Assembly (NCBI RefSeq): GCF_000775615.1
Contig: NZ_AVPG01000010.1
Coordinates: 39,947-103,946 of the forward strand
Reading direction: 5' to 3'
Length of the DNA: 64,000 bases
DNA from: Pontibacillus litoralis JSM 072002
Lineage (GTDB): Bacteria > Bacillota > Bacilli > Bacillales > BH030062
Part shown: piece by piece, positions 60,458 through 64,000 of the stretch
Position numbering within the stretch: the first letter of the stretch is position 1
Layout of the letters: every line of letters begins with the position of its first letter
Made by a program: the position numbers and the translations under genes
Notes under the pieces: generated by a model
Told to the model about the DNA's origin: nothing
Databases searched by the model: none
What the model saw: the letters and a program-made list of their open reading frames with translations, nothing else

Positions 60458-60553
60458 TTAATTCTCCTTACTATTTTGTGCTTCTTTTTTTACCAATACT
60501 AATATGAAAAATAAACCAACTAAGTAATCAAGGAACTACAAATGGCCATTCAT
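60458..60553 (-). pseudogene. Amber-interrupted small membrane ORF between arsB and arsC
   Basis: GGGGAGATGG precedes an ATG that reads MNGHL, an in-frame TAG, then [20 protein letters not shown] and a TAA two bases before the arsC ATG. The second part is a single membrane helix with a Lys-rich tail, like the 37-aa peptide of the CDF operon. The TAG splits an otherwise well-placed gene, so it is either dead or a sequencing variant. Confidence 0.45.
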
Positions 60554-60582
60554 ATTACCATCTCCCCTAAAAATAAATTGCT

Positions 60583-61896
60583 TTATACCATCAATAACGT
60601 TACATAGAGTCCTAATAAAGTAATGAACAGGATTGGTATCGTTAAAATAATTCCTGTTTTAAAATAGGTCCCCCATGAAATCTTTACACCTTTTTGCGAT
60701 AAAACATGAAGCCATACTAACGTTGCAAGAGAACCAATTGGAGTGATTTTTGGTCCTAGGTCAGATCCAACCACATTGGCGTATATGAGTGCTTCTTTCA
60801 AAACTCCAGATGTATTCGTCTCTGCAATCGCTAAAGCATCAATCATAACCGTAGGCATATTGTTCATAATGGATGATAAAAATGCTGCAATAAAGCCCAT
60901 AGCCATTGTAGCTACAAATAAGCCTTGTTCTGCTGCTGCTTGAATGACAGTAGCTAGTGCAGCAGTAAGCCCGGCATTCCCTAATCCATATACCACTACA
61001 TACATTCCGATGGAAAAGAACACGATATTCCAAGGTGCTCCTTTAATAACTGCTTTCGTATCAACTGCATCACTGTTTCTCGCCATAAAGATAAAGAAAA
61101 TCGCTATCATCCCTGCAACAATAGAAACAGGAAGATTAATGAACTCACTTACAAAGTAACCACTAACTAATAAGGCAAGAACATACCATGATAGGCGGAA
61201 CATTTTACGGTCTTTAATGACATCTACTGGTTCACTTAATTTAGATATATCATACGATCTTGGGATACTTTTTCGGAAATAAATCAATAATACCGCAATC
61301 GTTGCAGCGAGAGAGAAAAAGTTTGGAATAATCATTCTAGAAGCGTATTCCACAAACCCAATGCCAAAGAAGTCAGCTGAGACAATATTAACCAGGTTAC
61401 TCACAACAAATGGTAGAGAGGTAGTATCTGCAATAAACCCACTAGCCATAATAAATGGGAAAATCATTTTTTCTTCAAAATTTAAATTCCGAACCATTGC
61501 AAGAACAATCGGTGTAAGTATTAACGCTGCACCATCGTTAGCAAAAAAAGCAGCTACAATCGCACCCAAAATACTTATATAGACAAACATTTTTATCCCG
61601 TTACCTTTGGCAATTCTGGCCATATGAAGTGCAGCCCACTCAAATAATCCAATTTCATCTAATATTAGAGATATTAGAATAATAGCAACAAAAGCCAAGG
61701 TAGCGTTCCATACCATTTCAGTTACTTCTATGACATCACTAAATCCAACCACACCTACTAATAAGGCTAGAATGGCTCCACCAATTGCGGACCATCCAAT
61801 CGACAACCCTTTAGGCTGCCAAATTACTAAAACAAGTGTTACTAAAAAAATTAAAATGGATAATATAAGCGTTGATGACAAACCTTCTCCCTCCAA
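60583..61896 (-). CDS. arsB: Arsenite efflux transporter ArsB
   Basis: An integral membrane arsenite/antimonite-proton antiporter of 437 aa with about twelve helices. ArsB features include [19 protein letters not shown] in the first half and the [16 protein letters not shown] and [20 protein letters not shown] segments in the second. The start abuts the arsR stop. It exports the arsenite made by ArsC. Confidence 0.93.
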   Translation of the reverse strand: MEGEGLSSTLILSILIFLVTLVLVIWQPKGLSIGWSAIGGAILALLVGVVGFSDVIEVTEMVWNATLAFVAIILISLILDEIGLFEWAALHMARIAKGNGIKMFVYISILGAIVAAFFANDGAALILTPIVLAMVRNLNFEEKMIFPFIMASGFIADTTSLPFVVSNLVNIVSADFFGIGFVEYASRMIIPNFFSLAATIAVLLIYFRKSIPRSYDISKLSEPVDVIKDRKMFRLSWYVLALLVSGYFVSEFINLPVSIVAGMIAIFFIFMARNSDAVDTKAVIKGAPWNIVFFSIGMYVVVYGLGNAGLTAALATVIQAAAEQGLFVATMAMGFIAAFLSSIMNNMPTVMIDALAIAETNTSGVLKEALIYANVVGSDLGPKITPIGSLATLVWLHVLSQKGVKISWGTYFKTGIILTIPILFITLLGLYVTLLMV

Positions 61897-62241
61897 TTAA
61901 CCACACGTAATTCGTGTACCTTGTTCTTCTAATTCTTTCAATTTATAATCTTGACTAGGTAATTGATTAAGAAGTTGCTGAATAAATGGATAATATTCAT
62001 TCGTTTTATTTAACGAGTAAAAAATCCATTGTCCTCTTCGCTCTTCTTTAACCAAACCAACATCTCTCAATTTTCGAAGATGTTGACTTATGGACGGTTG
62101 ACTAGCTTTAAAGATCTCAACAAATTCACAAACACAGCAATCATGTGTATCGAGTATCTTTACCATTGTTAAACGTGTTTTATCACCTAACAATTTTAAA
62201 ATGATTGCAGCTTTATCCATTTCCATTGCAGTTTTAAGCAT
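61897..62241 (-). CDS. arsR: Arsenic-responsive repressor ArsR
   Basis: A 114-aa winged-helix repressor of the ArsR family. The alpha-3 arsenite site CVC (Cys36, Cys38 in DCCVCEF) is present and lies just before the recognition helix SQPSISQHLRKL. GGTGGTGAAG precedes the ATG. It is first in arsRBC and is autoregulated through the palindrome upstream. Confidence 0.93.
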   Translation of the reverse strand: MLKTAMEMDKAAIILKLLGDKTRLTMVKILDTHDCCVCEFVEIFKASQPSISQHLRKLRDVGLVKEERRGQWIFYSLNKTNEYYPFIQQLLNQLPSQDYKLKELEEQGTRITCG

Positions 62242-62272
62242 GTTTCTTCACCACCCATCCTTTTTATATTAT

Positions 62273-62310
62273 CATATAATTAATTGCTTATATACGCAAT
62301 AAGTTATATG
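62273..62310 (-). promoter_or_regulatory. ArsR operator/promoter
   Basis: A 38-bp imperfect dyad has arms CATATAATTAATTGC and GCAATAAGTTATATG (13 of 15 positions match) around an 8-bp centre. On the minus strand TTGCGT-17 bp-TATGAT within it could be the promoter, so ArsR binding would directly exclude RNA polymerase. Confidence 0.7.
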
Positions 62311-62453
62311 ATCTACTGAGGAAAAAATATATGACCTTACTAAAAGCCTTGTTGCGTGGTTCTTTGTTCTATCTTCATGACATTCTACCTTTCCATATTG
62401 TACAATAAAAAGAAGATGGCTATTTCAAATAAGATTGCTAGGAGTGAACGAGC

Positions 62454-63188
62454 GTGAGGGGTATTTACACCATTGTGGTAGTTGCACTCTTTCTTATAGC
62501 ATGTACACAAGAGGAGCAAACAACCGTAGCAGAAAACCAGCAGCAACCGATAAGTCCCGAAACCGATGATGAAGATCAAAACGCCTTTACCTATCCTGAA
62601 ATAAAGCTAGAAGCTGCAGGCGTAAATTATGCTTTTCCTACAAAAGAATTGCCGCTACTGTACACCTTTTTACAAGGAGCAGGGAATCCAGGCAAGCAAA
62701 TAGAGGAAATGAAGCTAGTGCCGCTTCCCCATTCGGATCCGAGAACATCTTATTTTGTTATCCAGTATGGTTGTGTGCAAACCGATTTATGTTCCCAACT
62801 ATTCGTAAAGCGTACAGCTGATGCGCTTCAATCTAAGCTTGTTGGTGATTTAGTTTCGCTTCAAAGTGCAAAGTTCTCGCCAGACGAATCACATGTACTC
62901 CTTACCTTTGCACCACAGGCATCAACTCGCTCCTCGTTTTCAAACAATAATCCTGTCATTATTAATACAGCACGACTTACTAAGGTAGAAACAACAAGTC
63001 CGAACTCGTTATCAAAACGCCAAGACTGGCCAATTCTCGACAGTAAGTGGATAAACAATGAGCACATTGAATTGACGATTCCTAATGTTGCTTCTCCTTC
63101 TAATGAAGTATTACAGAAACAGGAATATTTTGATGATTCAAACGTTCAATCTATTACATTAACAATTAATGACGACAAAGAGGTGTAA
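62454..63188 (+). CDS. Lipoprotein of unknown function
   Basis: A 244-aa predicted lipoprotein: a short signal peptide ending in the lipobox LIAC, then an acidic, Gln-rich linker and a beta-rich globular domain. A Cys pair (YGCVQTDLC) could form a disulfide outside the cell. Start is a GTG with AGGAG nine bases upstream. It is 2 bp from the sirtuin gene, so the two are co-transcribed. I do not recognise the family. Confidence 0.75.
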   Translation: MRGIYTIVVVALFLIACTQEEQTTVAENQQQPISPETDDEDQNAFTYPEIKLEAAGVNYAFPTKELPLLYTFLQGAGNPGKQIEEMKLVPLPHSDPRTSYFVIQYGCVQTDLCSQLFVKRTADALQSKLVGDLVSLQSAKFSPDESHVLLTFAPQASTRSSFSNNNPVIINTARLTKVETTSPNSLSKRQDWPILDSKWINNEHIELTIPNVASPSNEVLQKQEYFDDSNVQSITLTINDDKEV

Positions 63189-63190
63189 AC

Positions 63191-63937
63191 ATGGAACAAC
63201 TACAAGCAATTACCGAGCAAATAAAACGAGCAAACCACATCGTCATCTTAACTGGTGCTGGAGTAAGTACAGCAAGTGGTATTCCTGATTTTCGTTCGAC
63301 AGATGGCATTTGGGAACAAGATCGCTCTAGAGAGTATTATATGTCTGCAGATTATTTCTTTAAAGACCCCGTTGACTTCTGGAACAAATACAAGCAAATC
63401 TTTCGTATTAAACTAATGGGTCAATACGGTCCGAACGATGTACATACGTTTTTAAAACAATTAGAGAATAATAACAAAGAGATTTCCATCATTACACAAA
63501 ATGTAGACGGCTTACATGCCCAAGCTGGTAATAAGCATGTCGTCGAATACCATGGTAGTTTACGAACGGCAACTTGTCCTTCTTGTGGTGCAAATTATGA
63601 TTTAAACTATATTTTACAATCCGAAACTCCGACATGCGTGAAATCATTTGGAAATCATTCCTGTGGGGATATTTTGAAACCCGACATCGTTTTATTTGGC
63701 GATGCCATAACAGAACATGATAAGGCAGAGGCAATAATCGATCAAGCAGACTTCTTACTCGTGTTAGGGACTTCTTTATTCGTGATGCCTTTCAACTTCT
63801 TACCTGAATATGCAAGCATGCAAAACGTACCGACTGCACTCATTAACGGTGAGCCAACTTTGAAGGACAGATTGTTTGATTATGTTATTCACGATGATTT
63901 ATCCAAAGTTGTCGAACAAATGAAGGCACAATTGTAA
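63191..63937 (+). CDS. NAD-dependent protein deacylase (sirtuin)
   Basis: A 248-aa Sir2-family enzyme that removes acetyl or acyl groups from lysines using NAD+. NAD-binding GAGVSTASGIPDFRS (22-36), TQNVDGLH (102-109), catalytic His121 and a structural zinc site (Cys129, Cys132, Cys149, Cys158) are all intact. The ribosome-binding site AGAGGTG lies in the last codons of the lipoprotein gene. It is cytoplasmic; substrates are not deducible. Confidence 0.93.
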   Translation: MEQLQAITEQIKRANHIVILTGAGVSTASGIPDFRSTDGIWEQDRSREYYMSADYFFKDPVDFWNKYKQIFRIKLMGQYGPNDVHTFLKQLENNNKEISIITQNVDGLHAQAGNKHVVEYHGSLRTATCPSCGANYDLNYILQSETPTCVKSFGNHSCGDILKPDIVLFGDAITEHDKAEAIIDQADFLLVLGTSLFVMPFNFLPEYASMQNVPTALINGEPTLKDRLFDYVIHDDLSKVVEQMKAQL

Positions 63938-63945
63938 ACCATCAA

Positions 63946-64000
63946 AGAGACTGGGACATAACCGATTGAAAATCGAGTAGAGGGAAAAGTTAAGTAACTT
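63946..64000. repeat. Start of a second GAGTCTGGGACATAA-like element, cut by the window end
   Basis: AGAGACTGGGACATAACCG follows the sirtuin gene and resembles the ends of the element at 36131-36262. The rest lies outside the window. Confidence 0.45.

Noticed and set aside
1..64000. CRISPR array, tRNA, rRNA or prophage
   Set aside because: No regularly spaced repeats, no cloverleaf or rRNA sequence, and no phage structural or integrase genes were seen on either strand.

Overview
The window comes from a low-GC Firmicute, most probably a Bacillaceae member of the Oceanobacillus/Virgibacillus/Bacillus type. The evidence is strong GGAGG ribosome-binding sites with frequent TTG/GTG starts, SigA promoters, CcpA-type cre boxes, a perfect PerR box, an Spx paralogue, sporulation-linked small genes (Spo0E-like, YjcZ) and small Bacillus families (FbpB, YvrJ, DUF2922, DUF1659, YrzI). 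The genus cannot be fixed from sequence alone. There are no rRNA or tRNA genes, no CRISPR array and no prophage.

Layout. 1-5.8 kb: a PAP2 phosphatase, a hypothetical gene, the 5-oxoprolinase operon pxpB-pxpC-pxpA with an NRAMP-like permease, and an spx paralogue under a PerR box. 5.8-14 kb (minus): an ABC importer (binding lipoprotein, permease, ATPase), a hot-dog thioesterase and a complete PDH/BCKDH-like 2-oxoacid dehydrogenase complex (E1a, E1b, E2, E3) in one colinear run with two tandem cre sites. 14-15.7 kb: an FabK/nitronate monooxygenase-like flavoprotein and a divergent gamma-carbonic-anhydrase/PaaY-like protein. 15.8-17.9 kb: a decay zone with IS30 and IS66 remnants, a frameshifted ORF and a 5'-truncated ABC ATPase. 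17.9-27.3 kb: the aerobic phenylacetate operon paaABCD-ethD-paaF-paaG-aldehyde dehydrogenase-paaH-paaJ plus paaX, with a cre site in the promoter.

27.5-45.9 kb is mixed housekeeping and accessory content: a secreted protein with an internal duplication, a patatin, FbpB-like, PatA, two Spo0E-like proteins, signal peptidase I, a run of tiny genes (YvrJ, DUF2922, DUF1659, a 26-aa peptide), a zinc-ribbon/FxLYD protein paired with an HtrA-like protease lacking PDZ, DoxX behind an FNR-type site, TauE, YjcZ, KtrB, YwpF, MoaA, MoeA, an HD hydrolase and CorA. 45.9-55.4 kb (minus) is a lysine catabolic cluster: NhaC-family carrier, TPP enzyme, aldehyde dehydrogenase, L-lysine 6-dehydrogenase, IclR regulator, CaiB/BaiF CoA-transferase and a glutaryl-CoA-dehydrogenase-like enzyme. 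55.6-64 kb: an MFS carrier, ComFB-like protein, a CDF exporter with a CzrA-type sensor and its operator, two rhodaneses behind a CsoR/CstR-type operator, an arsRBC operon, a lipoprotein and a sirtuin.

How the genes fit together. Two catabolic systems dominate. The phenylacetate operon turns phenylacetyl-CoA into acetyl-CoA and succinyl-CoA. The window shows no phenylacetate-CoA ligase (paaK) and no paaE reductase, while a 2-oxoacid dehydrogenase complex coupled to an ABC importer lies close by; an arylpyruvate-to-arylacetyl-CoA route is one testable explanation. The lysine cluster can be read as lysine -> aminoadipate semialdehyde -> aminoadipate -> 2-oxoadipate -> glutarate semialdehyde/glutarate -> glutaryl-CoA -> crotonyl-CoA, with only the transaminase missing locally. 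Several sensor/operator pairs are legible: PerR/spx, CzrA/CDF, CstR-like/rhodanese and ArsR/ars.
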